A DNA stretch of 64,000 nucleotides from Dechloromonas denitrificans (GTDB lineage: Bacteria; Pseudomonadota; Gammaproteobacteria; Burkholderiales; Rhodocyclaceae). Each line of letters begins with the position of its first letter. The stretch's first letter is position 1. Positions 1 through 8,620 of this stretch are shown here, piece by piece. The stretch lies in assembly GCF_020510685.1 (NCBI RefSeq), contig NZ_CP075185.1, forward strand, positions 1,116,001 through 1,180,000, written 5' to 3'. The notes beneath the pieces are model-generated. The model ran no database searches. It was given only the letters and a program-made list of their open reading frames with translations, and had not been told where the DNA came from. The position numbers and the translations under genes were made by a program.

Positions 1-464
1 GCGACACCTTCGATGACTTCGCCGTCGGCAGGGATGGTTTCATGAGCCTGGATCAGAACAACGTGATCCTTTCTCAACTCACTCGCCGGAGTCAGTACCC
101 ACTTGGCCTGATGGTGTGGCTCCATCAGTTTCTTGGCCCAGGTTTCTTTTTTAAGGCCACGTAGCGAAGCGGCCTGGGCCTTGCTGCGGCCTTCGGCCAG
201 GGCTTCGGCGAAATTGGCGAAGAGCACGGTAAACCACAGCCAGACGGAGATCGCCAGGATGAAGCCGGGATTTTCCACGACGCCCGCCTCGCCCTGACCG
301 CCAAGGGCTTGCATCCAGATGATGGTGGTCAGGATGCTGCCGACGTAGACGACGAACATCACCGGATTGCGCCACTGCACAGTAGGATTGAGCTTCCGGA
401 AAGCATCGGCGATGGCCGGCAGGGCCAGATCCGGGTCGAACAGGGTAAAAGTCTTGCGTGTCAT
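1..464 (-). CDS. kdpB: KdpB, ATPase subunit of the K+-transporting Kdp pump (partial, 3' end outside window)
   Basis: This is the catalytic P-type ATPase subunit of the high-affinity KdpFABC potassium pump in the inner membrane. Only the first ~154 codons are present. They give a start [17 protein letters not shown], then a first hydrophobic hairpin with GSILTTIIW, then the actuator-domain approach with [12 protein letters not shown] and [15 protein letters not shown], all typical of KdpB. The phosphorylation site DKTGT lies beyond the left edge. The start ATG at 464 is preceded by GGAG about seven bases upstream. The gene follows kdpA with an 18-bp gap, so it belongs to the kdpFAB operon. 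kdpC and kdpDE would be expected further left. Confidence 0.95.
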   Translation of the reverse strand, partial: MTRKTFTLFDPDLALPAIADAFRKLNPTVQWRNPVMFVVYVGSILTTIIWMQALGGQGEAGVVENPGFILAISVWLWFTVLFANFAEALAEGRSKAQAASLRGLKKETWAKKLMEPHHQAKWVLTPASELRKDHVVLIQAHETIPADGEVIEGV

Positions 465-482
465 TATTTTCTCCCCAAGCGC

Positions 483-2261
483 TTAGTGAGCGGCCCAGAG
501 CACCAGGTGCTCGATGACGGGGCCGAGAGCCAACGCCGGGACGTAATTCAGGAGGCCGACCAGCAGCACGGTGCCGATCAGCAGCGTGACGAACAGCGGG
601 CCATGGGTCGGCAAGGTGCCGGCGCCAACGGCGATGCGTTTCTTGGCGGCCAGCGCGCCGGCAATGGCGAGCACCGGGACGATCACCCCGAAGCGACCGA
701 ACCACATGGCGATGCCGAGCATCACGTTGTAGAAGGGCGTATTGGCGGACAGGCCGGCAAAGGCGCTGCCGTTGTTGTTGGCGGCCGAGGTGAAGGCATA
801 GAGGATTTCCGAGAAGCCGTGGGCGCCCGGATTGGCGATGCCGGCCCGGCCGTCGACAGCCATCACCGCGATGGCCGTACCGACCAGCACGAGCAGCGGG
901 GTGACCAGGATGGCAATCGAGACCATTTTCATTTCGAAGGCTTCGATCTTCTTGCCCAGGTATTCCGGCGTGCGGCCGATCATCAGGCCGGCCACGAATA
1001 CCGCCAGGATGGCAAAGACCAGCATGCCGTAGAGACCGGTGCCGACTCCGCCGAAGACCACTTCGCCGAGTTGCATGTCGATCAGCGGGACCAGACCGCC
1101 GAGCGGGGTGAACGAGTCATGCATGGCGTTCACTGCGCCACAGGAGGCAAGCGTGGTGATGGTGGCGAACAGACCGGAATCGGCGATGCCGAAGCGGGTT
1201 TCCTTGCCTTCCATGTTGCCACTGCTTGGATCGACAGATAGTTGGGTGAGCAGCGGATTGGCCTGTTGTTCGAAATGCATGGCGGCATAGGCCAGCGCGA
1301 CGAACATCAGGGTCATCGCCGCGAGCACGGCCCAGCCCTGGCGCGTATCGCCGACTATGCGCCCGAAGGTGAAGCAGAGCGCCGCCGGAATCAGGAAGAT
1401 GGCCAGCATTTGGATGAAATTGCTCAGCGGCGTCGGATTTTCATAGGGATGCGCCGAATTGGCGTTCATGAAGCCGCCCCCGTTGGTCCCCAGCATCTTG
1501 ATCGCTTCCTGCGAGGCGACCGGACCCATCGGCAGGGTCTGGGTTTGCGTCTGGGCCGGTTCGGTGATGGCAACGCCCTTGTCATCCTTGAGCGGCTGAC
1601 CGGCATCATCAAGTTTCGGATTGTCAAAGCTGGTTACTTCCAGCGTCGTCACGTCCTTGTAGGCATCGAAATTCTGGATGACGCCCTGGCTGGTCAGGGC
1701 CAGCGCACAAAGGACAGAAAGCGGCAGCAGGATATGCAGCGTGGCACGGGTCAGATCGACCCAGGCGTTGCCGACGGTTTTCGCCGAATGACGTGCAAAG
1801 CCGCGAATCAGGGCGATCACCACGACAATGCCGGTGGCAGCCGAGAGAAAGTTCTGAACTGCCAGACCCAGCATCTGGGTCAGATAACTCATCGTTGCTT
1901 CGCCGCTGTAGCCTTGCCAGTTGGTATTGGCGACAAAGCTGATTGCCGTGTTGAATGACGAATCCGGGCTGACATTGGCGAAAGCCTGCGGATTGAGGGG
2001 CAGGTAGGCCTGCAGGCGTTGCAGGGCGTAAACCGCGAGGAAGCCGAGAAGATTGAATAAAAGAATGGCAAAGGCGTATTTCAGCCAGCCCATTTCCTCG
2101 TCCTGACGGATGCCGCACAGGCGATAGAGCGGGCTCTCGATCTTGCCGGCGAGACGGAAGCGGCCCTCCATCACATTGGCGATGTAAGTGCCCAATGGCT
2201 TGACGGTCACCAGAAGAATGGCGAGAAAAATCCCGAGCAGAATCCAGGCATGATTGCTCAT
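483..2261 (-). CDS. kdpA: KdpA, K+-selective channel-like subunit of the Kdp pump
   Basis: KdpA is the multi-spanning subunit that selects and admits K+ in the KdpFABC pump. The 592-residue product starts [18 protein letters not shown] and keeps the selectivity-filter-like loops of the family: [35 protein letters not shown] and [14 protein letters not shown]. It is about 35 residues longer than E. coli KdpA. Most of the excess is a polar stretch ahead of the second filter (around residues 215-255, with repeated QTQTQT). An upstream in-frame ATG at 2372 exists, but 2261 is preferred because it overlaps the kdpF stop by ATGA and gives the normal KdpA N-terminus. Confidence 0.97.
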   Translation of the reverse strand: MSNHAWILLGIFLAILLVTVKPLGTYIANVMEGRFRLAGKIESPLYRLCGIRQDEEMGWLKYAFAILLFNLLGFLAVYALQRLQAYLPLNPQAFANVSPDSSFNTAISFVANTNWQGYSGEATMSYLTQMLGLAVQNFLSAATGIVVVIALIRGFARHSAKTVGNAWVDLTRATLHILLPLSVLCALALTSQGVIQNFDAYKDVTTLEVTSFDNPKLDDAGQPLKDDKGVAITEPAQTQTQTLPMGPVASQEAIKMLGTNGGGFMNANSAHPYENPTPLSNFIQMLAIFLIPAALCFTFGRIVGDTRQGWAVLAAMTLMFVALAYAAMHFEQQANPLLTQLSVDPSSGNMEGKETRFGIADSGLFATITTLASCGAVNAMHDSFTPLGGLVPLIDMQLGEVVFGGVGTGLYGMLVFAILAVFVAGLMIGRTPEYLGKKIEAFEMKMVSIAILVTPLLVLVGTAIAVMAVDGRAGIANPGAHGFSEILYAFTSAANNNGSAFAGLSANTPFYNVMLGIAMWFGRFGVIVPVLAIAGALAAKKRIAVGAGTLPTHGPLFVTLLIGTVLLVGLLNYVPALALGPVIEHLVLWAAH

Positions 2262-2350
2262 GAGAAATCCTCCGGATTGATAAGCGCTGCGATCAGGTAG
2301 ACCAGCAGACCGACGGCGACCGCGCCGCTCAGTACGAAAAGCCAGGTCAT
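2258..2350 (-). CDS. kdpF: KdpF, small stabilising subunit of the Kdp pump
   Basis: This 30-residue single-span peptide begins [20 protein letters not shown] and ends NPEDFS. Both the size and the pattern of one transmembrane helix followed by a short acidic tail match KdpF, which stabilises the KdpABC complex in the inner membrane. Its stop overlaps the kdpA start by ATGA, and its own start overlaps the stop of the upstream microprotein by ATGA. Translation of the whole set is therefore probably coupled. It is easy to miss in automated calling because a longer out-of-family extension of the same frame is open upstream. Confidence 0.92.
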   Translation of the reverse strand: MTWLFVLSGAVAVGLLVYLIAALINPEDFS

Positions 2351-2439
2351 TTGGCACCCCCAAGCCGGGCACAACCGGCGGCGAGGCCGAGGATCAGGAC
2401 GAAGAACAGCCCGATACCGGCAAGATAGACGAGATCCAT
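2347..2439 (-). CDS. 30-residue membrane microprotein leading the kdp operon
   Basis: I do not recognise a named family. The frame starts with ATG at 2439 and encodes [20 protein letters not shown] followed by a short tail containing a Cys and ending GGAK. It has one hydrophobic span of about 18 residues with an acidic N-terminus and a basic C-terminus. The stop codon overlaps the kdpF start as ATGA, the same coupling seen between kdpF and kdpA. This makes it the first cistron of the operon. From position and topology I infer a KdpF-like accessory or leader peptide of the pump. It could also be only a translational leader that sets kdpF expression. Confidence 0.65.
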   Translation of the reverse strand: MDLVYLAGIGLFFVLILGLAAGCARLGGAK

Positions 2440-2509
2440 AAACACACCCCAAATAAGTATTGCGACATGCTCATCGTATGAAAAGCACTATCAAAATTCT
2501 CAAGAAATT

Positions 2510-2541
2510 GGGGGCCGGGGTATAAAAATAAGGTAAAGATG
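2510..2541 (-). promoter_or_regulatory. Candidate KdpE-binding site upstream of the kdp operon
   Basis: Read on the minus strand, this AT-rich run (CATCTTTACC, then TTATTTTTATA) passes straight into a C/G-rich run (CCCCGGCCCCC). From memory, the E. coli KdpE target ahead of kdpFABC has the same arrangement of two T-rich half-sites followed by CCCCGCCC. The site lies about 70-100 bases upstream of the first cistron, a suitable place for an activator. I see no good -35 element downstream, which also fits activator dependence. No kdpDE genes are in the window. Confidence 0.45.
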
Positions 2542-2690
2542 AACTGACCGTATTTGCGCGAGTAAAGATGGCTCGTGGTCTGGAAATGAGGGGGGGGCGT
2601 CAGGCAGGATGGTGGTCCCGATGCCTTCTGGAATCGAGATGGCGTGAGGGTAGGGAGCGACGCTGCGCTGGGGAGTCTTCTTGCGCTGGC

Positions 2691-2716
2691 TATATAAATT
2701 AGCGTATTCTTATATA
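2691..2716 (+). promoter_or_regulatory. Inverted repeat and -10-like element just upstream of the efflux/sqr operon
   Basis: TATATAA (2691-2697) and TTATATA (2710-2716) form a perfect 7-bp inverted repeat with a 12-bp spacer, ending one base before the start codon of the membrane fusion protein. A second pair, ATTC and GAAT, straddles the start codon. TATAAA at 2693-2698 could serve as a -10 element, giving a 5' leader of only about a dozen bases. A repressor bound here would block transcription. ArsR-type sulfide or persulfide sensors use short AT-rich repeats of this kind, but the match is only suggestive. Confidence 0.35.
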
Positions 2717-2717
2717 C

Positions 2718-3713
2718 ATGAATAAATACTTCTTTCGCAGCCTGATTCTTGGCCTTTTCGTGGCAGCGACCCCGGCAATCTCGGCCGAGGGTTTGCCGGT
2801 CGTGCAGGTGAAACGGCATCTGGTCGATCTGAGCTTTCCTGCCGAGTCGCTGGTCGAGGCCGTGCAGCAGACGACGGTCGGCGCCCAGGTGGCGGGGCGC
2901 GTGCTCGAAGTGAAGGCCGATGCCGGGCAGGTCGTCAGGAAAGGCGAACTGCTGATGCGCATCGATGCCCGCGAGGCCGAGGAGATGGCCCGCGCCGCGC
3001 AGGCGCAGTACGCCAATGCCAAGGTCAGTTACGAGCGGACGAAAAGTCTCGTCGCCCAGAAATTCATGAGTTCGGCCGCGCTCGACAAGGCCCGTGCCGA
3101 TTTCGACGCCGCCGCCGCCAATCGTGCCGCGGCCGGGGCCAGCCAGAGCCACGCCAGCATCGTCTCGCCGATCAACGGCATCGTCGCCCGGCGCCACGCC
3201 GAGCAGGGCGACATGGCGACGCCGGGCAAGCCCTTGTTCACCATCTACGAACCGGGCAGCTTGCGGGTCACCGCCAGCGTGCCGCAGTACCGGCTGAAGG
3301 AAATGCGCAACGTCAGGACGGCGCGCGTCGAGTTCCCCGAACTCGGCAAGTGGGTCGACGCCACCGGCGTCAATCTGCTGCCGACCGCCGATGCGACGAC
3401 CCATGTCTCGCAGGTCCGCGTCGCGCTGCCGCCATTGCCGGAAGCGACGCCGGGCATGTTCGCGCGCGTCCATTTCGTGATCGGCCAGGCCGAAAAGCTG
3501 ACCGTCCCGGCGGTCGCCGTGTTGCGCCGGGGCGAAGTCGCCGCCGTCTACGTGCAGATGCCCGATGGTCGCCTGAGTCTGCGCCAGCTGCGCCTCGGCG
3601 ATCTGGTCGGGCCGGGCGAGATCGAAGTGCTGGCCGGTCTGCTGGCTGGCGACAAGGTGGTGACCGACCCGGTGAAGGCCGGCATCGCCCAGAAGCAGAA
3701 TTCAGGCAAATAA
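2718..3713 (+). CDS. Periplasmic membrane fusion protein (HlyD/AcrA type) of an RND efflux system
   Basis: The 331-residue protein begins with a signal peptide (MNKYFFRSLILGLFVAATPA, cleavage likely after ISA near residue 23). It then shows the two halves of a lipoyl/barrel-sandwich domain: AQVAGRVLEVKADAG around residues 55-70 and SPINGIVARRHAEQGD around 150-165. An alpha-hairpin rich in Ala lies between them, and a beta-barrel and membrane-proximal region follow. It would link the RND permease to an outer-membrane channel. No lipobox Cys is visible, so it is probably not a lipoprotein. No Shine-Dalgarno sequence is seen ahead of the ATG. It heads a unit with sqr and the permease; the partner TolC-like protein is not in the window. 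Its substrate is unknown. Confidence 0.88.
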   Translation: MNKYFFRSLILGLFVAATPAISAEGLPVVQVKRHLVDLSFPAESLVEAVQQTTVGAQVAGRVLEVKADAGQVVRKGELLMRIDAREAEEMARAAQAQYANAKVSYERTKSLVAQKFMSSAALDKARADFDAAAANRAAAGASQSHASIVSPINGIVARRHAEQGDMATPGKPLFTIYEPGSLRVTASVPQYRLKEMRNVRTARVEFPELGKWVDATGVNLLPTADATTHVSQVRVALPPLPEATPGMFARVHFVIGQAEKLTVPAVAVLRRGEVAAVYVQMPDGRLSLRQLRLGDLVGPGEIEVLAGLLAGDKVVTDPVKAGIAQKQNSGK

Positions 3714-3770
3714 GCGGTTGCTTCACAAAAAGCCGCATTGCTTTCACCACCGTCGAGGAGCGAGACATCC

Positions 3771-5045
3771 ATGGCACACATCATCATCGTAGGAAGTGGT
3801 CTGGGCGGCATGACCATGGCGTTCGAAATGCGCGCCGACGCCCGTCCGGGCGACCGCATTACCGTCGTATCGAACAATCCGAAATTCCATTTCGTGCCGT
3901 CCAATCCCTGGGTGGCGGTGGACTGGCGCAAGCGCGAGGACATCGAGGTCGAGGTCGGGCCGGTGCTGGAAAAGCGCAATATCGATTTCATTCCGGTCGG
4001 GGTCAAGCGCCTGCATCCGGAACGTAACCAGCTCGAACTCGATGACGGCCGTTTCCTGGACTACGATTTTCTGATCCTGTCGACCGGGCCAAAGCTGGCT
4101 TTCGACGAAATCGAGGGTTTCGGCCCGCAAGGCCACACCCAGTCGATCTGCCACGTCGATCACGCGGTCACGGCCGAAAAGAGCTGGCAGGATTTCGTCG
4201 CCGATCCCGGGCCGATCGTCGTCGGTGCCGTGCAGGGGGCCTCCTGCTTCGGGCCGGCTTACGAATTCACGATGATCATGGAAACCGACCTGCGCCGGCG
4301 CAAGATCCGCGACCAGGTGCCGATGACTTTCGTCACCGCCGAACCCTACATCGGCCATCTCGGCCTCGGTGGGGTCGGCGACTCGAAGGGACTGATGGAA
4401 TCGATGTTCCGCAGCAAGCACATCAAGGCCATCTGCAACGCCAAGGTGAGCAAGGTCGAAGCCGGCCAGATGTTCGTCACCGAGCACGACGATGAAGGCA
4501 AGCCGAAGAAGGAGCACGTGCTGCCCTTCAAGTATTCGATGCTGCTGCCGGCCTTCAAGGGGATCGATGCGGTTTTCGGCATCGAGGGCCTGACCAATCC
4601 GCGCGGCTTCGTGCTGATCGACCAGTACCAGCGCAATCCGAAATATCCGAACGTGTACGCCATCGGCGTCTGCGTCGCCATTCCGCCGGTCGAAGTGACG
4701 CCGGTGCCGACCGGTACGCCGAAGACCGGCTACATGATCGAATCGATGGTCACGGCGACTTCGAAGAATGTCCGGGCGGCGCTCGACGGTCGGGCGCCGA
4801 CCGAGAAGGCCACCTGGAACGCCATCTGCCTCGCCGATTTCGGCGATGGCGGCGCGGCTTTCGTCGCCCTGCCGCAGATTCCGCCGCGCAACGTCAACTG
4901 GTTCGGCGAAGGCAAGTGGGTGCATGTCGCCAAGATCGGTTTCGAGAAATACTTCATGCACAAGATCAAGAAGGGCAGCAGCGAAACCTTCTACGAAAAA
5001 TTCATTCTTGATGCCATGGGTATCATGAAACTGAAAGGAAAATAG
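3771..5045 (+). CDS. sqr: Sulfide:quinone oxidoreductase, type I-like
   Basis: This FAD enzyme oxidises sulfide at the membrane and passes electrons to quinone, forming polysulfide or persulfide. The 424-residue product starts MAHIIIVGSGLGGMTMAFEM, with the FAD-binding GxGxxG at the N-terminus. Cysteines 127, 159 and 353 fall at the spacing of the three redox Cys of the Acidithiobacillus enzyme (128, 160, 356), in the contexts SICHVD, GASCFGPAYEF and NAICLADFGDGG. The second FAD contact region reads YAIGVCVAIPP, and an amphipathic lysine-rich C-terminus suits monotopic membrane binding. The start at 3771 was chosen over 3738 for its upstream GAGGAGCGAG and the family N-terminus. It sits 57 bases after the fusion protein and 6 bases before the permease, an unusual placement. 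Confidence 0.92.
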   Translation: MAHIIIVGSGLGGMTMAFEMRADARPGDRITVVSNNPKFHFVPSNPWVAVDWRKREDIEVEVGPVLEKRNIDFIPVGVKRLHPERNQLELDDGRFLDYDFLILSTGPKLAFDEIEGFGPQGHTQSICHVDHAVTAEKSWQDFVADPGPIVVGAVQGASCFGPAYEFTMIMETDLRRRKIRDQVPMTFVTAEPYIGHLGLGGVGDSKGLMESMFRSKHIKAICNAKVSKVEAGQMFVTEHDDEGKPKKEHVLPFKYSMLLPAFKGIDAVFGIEGLTNPRGFVLIDQYQRNPKYPNVYAIGVCVAIPPVEVTPVPTGTPKTGYMIESMVTATSKNVRAALDGRAPTEKATWNAICLADFGDGGAAFVALPQIPPRNVNWFGEGKWVHVAKIGFEKYFMHKIKKGSSETFYEKFILDAMGIMKLKGK

Positions 5046-5051
5046 CTTTTT

Positions 5052-8000
5052 ATGGGTATCTCGGGACGCATCGCCGCCGCCTTCCAGGATTCGCGCATGA
5101 CGCCGTTGCTGGCGTTGGTCGCCTTCCTGCTCGGCCTGTTCGCCACGCTGGTTACGCCACGCGAGGAGGAACCGCAGATCGATGTGACGATGGCCGATGT
5201 CATGGTCGTCTTTCCGGGCGCCTCGGCCAAGGATGTCGAGAATCTCGTCGCCCGGCCGGCCGAGCAGGTGCTGTCGCGGATGCATGGCGTCGAGCATGTC
5301 TATTCCATGGCGCGGCCCGGCATGGCGGTGATCACCGTGCAGTTCGACGTCGGCGTCAAATACAACGACGCCGTCGTTCGCCTGTACGACACCGTGCATT
5401 CGCACCGCGACTGGCTGCCGCCCAATCTCGGGGTCATGGAGCCGGTCATCAAGCCGCGCGGCATCGACGATGTGCCGATTGTCGGGCTGACCTTCTGGAG
5501 CAAGGATCCGGCGCATTCGGCCTTCGACCTGCAGCAGGTGGCGCGCGCCGTCGAAATCGAACTGAAGCGGATCAAGGGGACGCGCGACGTGTCCACCATC
5601 GGCGGTCCGGATCACGCCATTCGCGTCTTGATGGATGCCGACCGGATGACCGCCTACGGCGTGACGCCGCAGGATATCTCCGGCGCATTGAAAATGTCCA
5701 ACGCCTTGCAGTCGTCCGGTAGCCTGACCGCCGGCAACCGCGAAATCCTGGTCCAGACCGGCACCTATCTCGAATCGGCGGCTGACGTGAAACAGCTGGT
5801 GATCTCGGTACACGAGGGCAAGCCGGTATTCATGAGCGACGTCGCCAAGGTCGAGGATGGCCCCGATCAGCCCAAGGCCTATGCCTGGTTCGGCAGCAAG
5901 GAAGGCGAATTCCCGGCGGTGACGATGCAGATTTCCAAGCAGCCCGGCGTCAATGCTGCGGATGTGGCAACGGCGGCGATCAAGCGCATCGACGACCTGA
6001 AAAACGCGGTGATTCCGGAAGGGGTCGAGGTCACGGTGACGCGCAACTACGGCGAAACCGCGACCGACAAGGCGCAGAAGCTGATCGGCAAACTGGTCTT
6101 TGCCACCGCCTTCGTCGTACTGCTGGTCTTCTTTGCCCTCGGCAAGCGCGAGGCGGTGATCGTCGGCGTCGCGGTGACGCTGACCCTGGCTGCCACGCTG
6201 TTCGCTTCCTGGGCCTGGGGGTTCACGCTGAACCGCGTGTCGCTGTTCGCGCTGATTTTCTCGATCGGCATTCTGGTCGATGATGCGATTGTCGTGGTCG
6301 AGAACATCCACCGCTGGCAGGGCCTCTATCCCGAAAAGAAATTGCTGGAAATCATTCCGCCGGCAGTCGATGAAGTCGGCGGCCCGACCATCCTGGCGAC
6401 GCTGACGGTAATCGCCGCATTGTTGCCGATGGCTTTCGTGACAGGCCTGATGGGCCCTTACATGAGCCCGATTCCGATCAATTCGTCGATGGGCATGGCC
6501 ATTTCGCTGGCCGTCGCCTTCGTCGTCACGCCCTGGTTGGCCGGCAAGCTGATGAAGTCGCACGCCGCTGGCCATGTACCGCCGGTCTCGAAACTCGACA
6601 GCCAGCTGGATTCGACTTTCCGCAAGCTGCTGACGCCCTTCCTCGATCCGCTCAAGGGGGCCGCGATGCGCCTCAAGCTCGGCATCGCCATTGGGCTGCT
6701 GATTCTCGGTTCGGTGTCGCTCGCCTACTTCCAGCTCGTCGTCTTGAAAATGCTGCCCTTCGACAACAAGAGCGAATTTCAGGTCATCCTCGACATGCCG
6801 GTCGGCACTCCGCTCGAGGAAACGGCGCGGGTGCTGCATGAAATCGGCAGCGAACTGGCCAGGGAAGACGACGTGACCAATTACCAGGCCTACGCCGGCA
6901 CCGCCAGCCCGATCAATTTCAACGGTCTGGTCCGTCAGTACTACCTGCGGGCCGTGCCGGAAAAGGGCGATATCCAGGTCAATCTGGCCGACAAGCATCA
7001 CCGTTCGCGGCAGAGTCACGAGATTGCCGTCTCGGTGCGCCAGCGCATCGAGACCATCGGCAAGAGGAACGGCGGCGTCGCCAAGGTCGTCGAAGTGCCG
7101 CCCGGGCCGCCGGTGATGTCGCCGATCCTCGCCGAAATCTACGGCCCGGACTACAAGGGCCAGATGAGCGTCGGCAAGCAGGTGCGCGCCGTCTTCGAAA
7201 AGACGCCGGACATCGTTGCCGTCGACGACTACATCGAGGCCGATGCGCGCAAGGCCGTGCTGCATGTGCTGCAAAGCAAGGCGGCGCTGCTCGGCGTGGC
7301 GCAGAGCGACATCATCGAAGTGGTCAGCACCGGCCTGGCCGGCCTCGACGTGACGCCGGCCCACAACGCCGACAGCAAGTTCGAGATCCCGGTGCGCGTC
7401 ACCTTGCCGGCCGAGCAGCAGTCGAATCTCGATGCCCTGCTGAAACTCCGCGTCCGGGCGCAGAGCGGCCAGCTGGTGCCGATTTCGGAAGTCGTCGAAG
7501 TGCGCGATGCGGCGCGCGAGAAGGCCATCTACCACAAGGACCTGCTGCCGGTGGTGTACGTCGTCGGCGACATGGGCGGCAAGCTCGATTCGCCGCTCTA
7601 CGGCATGTTCGACATCCGCTCGCAGATCAAGGGCATGGAGCTCAAGGAAGGCGGCACGCTGGGCGAATGGTTCATCCGCCAGCCGAGCGATCCCTATGCT
7701 GGCTACAGCGTCAAGTGGGACGGCGAATGGAAGGTGACCTACGAGACCTTCCGCGACATGGGCCTGGCCTATGGCGTCGGGCTGATCCTGATCTACCTGC
7801 TGGTCGTCGCCCACTTCGGCAGCTACCTGGTGCCGCTGATCATCATGGCACCGATCCCGCTGACCATCATCGGCGTCATGCCGGGTCATGCGCTGTTCGG
7901 CTCGCAATTCACTGCGACCTCGATGATCGGCATGATCGCGCTGGCCGGCATCATCGTTCGCAATTCAATCCTGCTGGTCGATTTCATCAAGCTGCAGGTT

Positions 8001-8234
8001 GCCGCCGGCATGCCGTTCGCCGAAGCGGTCGTCCAGTCGGCCGCCGTGCGCGCCAAGCCGATCGCGCTGACCGCGTTGGCCGCGATGCTCGGCGCGCTGT
8101 TCATTCTCGACGATCCGATCTTCAACGGTCTGGCTCTCAGCCTGATTTTCGGCATCCTGGTCTCCACGCTGCTCACGCTGGTGGTGATTCCGGTTCTCTA
8201 TTTCTCAGCCTTTCGCAAGGAGCATCAAGCATGA
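5052..8234 (+). CDS. RND-family efflux permease (AcrB-like, HAE superfamily)
   Basis: This 1060-residue inner-membrane antiporter has the full RND length and duplicated architecture: a TM1 start, a large periplasmic loop, and TM2-6 around residues 340-560. A second periplasmic loop and TM7-12 follow. The proton-relay pair in TM4 is intact in GILVDDAIVVVENIHR (Asp410, Asp411). In TM10 the conserved Lys of AcrB is replaced by Arg970 in GIIVRNSILLVDF, which separates it from classic multidrug pumps. Its stop overlaps the next gene by ATGA. Co-transcription with sulfide:quinone oxidoreductase suggests that it exports a product or by-product of sulfide oxidation; this is inference. A long antisense open frame across it is a GC shadow. 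Confidence 0.93.
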   Translation: MGISGRIAAAFQDSRMTPLLALVAFLLGLFATLVTPREEEPQIDVTMADVMVVFPGASAKDVENLVARPAEQVLSRMHGVEHVYSMARPGMAVITVQFDVGVKYNDAVVRLYDTVHSHRDWLPPNLGVMEPVIKPRGIDDVPIVGLTFWSKDPAHSAFDLQQVARAVEIELKRIKGTRDVSTIGGPDHAIRVLMDADRMTAYGVTPQDISGALKMSNALQSSGSLTAGNREILVQTGTYLESAADVKQLVISVHEGKPVFMSDVAKVEDGPDQPKAYAWFGSKEGEFPAVTMQISKQPGVNAADVATAAIKRIDDLKNAVIPEGVEVTVTRNYGETATDKAQKLIGKLVFATAFVVLLVFFALGKREAVIVGVAVTLTLAATLFASWAWGFTLNRVSLFALIFSIGILVDDAIVVVENIHRWQGLYPEKKLLEIIPPAVDEVGGPTILATLTVIAALLPMAFVTGLMGPYMSPIPINSSMGMAISLAVAFVVTPWLAGKLMKSHAAGHVPPVSKLDSQLDSTFRKLLTPFLDPLKGAAMRLKLGIAIGLLILGSVSLAYFQLVVLKMLPFDNKSEFQVILDMPVGTPLEETARVLHEIGSELAREDDVTNYQAYAGTASPINFNGLVRQYYLRAVPEKGDIQVNLADKHHRSRQSHEIAVSVRQRIETIGKRNGGVAKVVEVPPGPPVMSPILAEIYGPDYKGQMSVGKQVRAVFEKTPDIVAVDDYIEADARKAVLHVLQSKAALLGVAQSDIIEVVSTGLAGLDVTPAHNADSKFEIPVRVTLPAEQQSNLDALLKLRVRAQSGQLVPISEVVEVRDAAREKAIYHKDLLPVVYVVGDMGGKLDSPLYGMFDIRSQIKGMELKEGGTLGEWFIRQPSDPYAGYSVKWDGEWKVTYETFRDMGLAYGVGLILIYLLVVAHFGSYLVPLIIMAPIPLTIIGVMPGHALFGSQFTATSMIGMIALAGIIVRNSILLVDFIKLQVAAGMPFAEAVVQSAAVRAKPIALTALAAMLGALFILDDPIFNGLALSLIFGILVSTLLTLVVIPVLYFSAFRKEHQA

Positions 8235-8458
8235 CCACTGAACGCATCATCCGCATCATGGCGGGTTTCTTCATCCTGCTCTCGCTGGCCCTCGGATTCG
8301 ACGGCAGCCCGATTTTCGTCAGCAAGTGGTTCCTCGCCTTTACCGCCTTCGTCGGTTTCAACCTGCTGCAAAGTGGCTTTACCGGCTTCTGTCCGCCGGA
8401 AAAATTGCTGACCAAACTGGGCGTCAAAAAGGGTAGCGGCGGCAGTTGCTGCGGTTAG
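8231..8458 (+). CDS. Small membrane protein, YgaP-type transmembrane domain (DUF2892) with Cys-Cys tail
   Basis: The 75-residue product starts MTTERIIRIMAGFFILLSLA and has two hydrophobic spans separated by a short polar turn (GSPIFVSKW), then FTGFCPPEKLLTKLG and a glycine-rich end SGGSCCG. This is the transmembrane module that in YgaP is fused to a rhodanese domain, here free-standing. Such modules commonly accompany sulfur-handling genes. The ATG overlaps the permease stop (ATGA), so it is translationally coupled to the efflux unit. One Cys lies in the FCPP motif and two adjacent Cys at the C-terminus could carry persulfide or bind metal. No rhodanese gene is nearby. Confidence 0.8.
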   Translation: MTTERIIRIMAGFFILLSLALGFDGSPIFVSKWFLAFTAFVGFNLLQSGFTGFCPPEKLLTKLGVKKGSGGSCCG

Positions 8459-8620
8459 CAAAATTATCAGAATCGGCACTAATATCAGACCTTAAAAAGG
8501 TGCCGTAAGCACTTGTAATATATGCATTTGGTCTATATTTTTTGGGGCCAAAATTAGTCGCTGAAACAATGCGGGCGGTCGGTTACACTGCCTCCCCGTC
8601 TATGGTTTTGGTAGTTAATC

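Noticed and set aside
3744..7907. A 1387-codon open frame antisense to sqr and the RND permease
   Set aside because: It is rich in Arg, His, Asp and Gln with no domain pattern, and lies opposite genes with clear motifs; it is a shadow of high-GC codon use.
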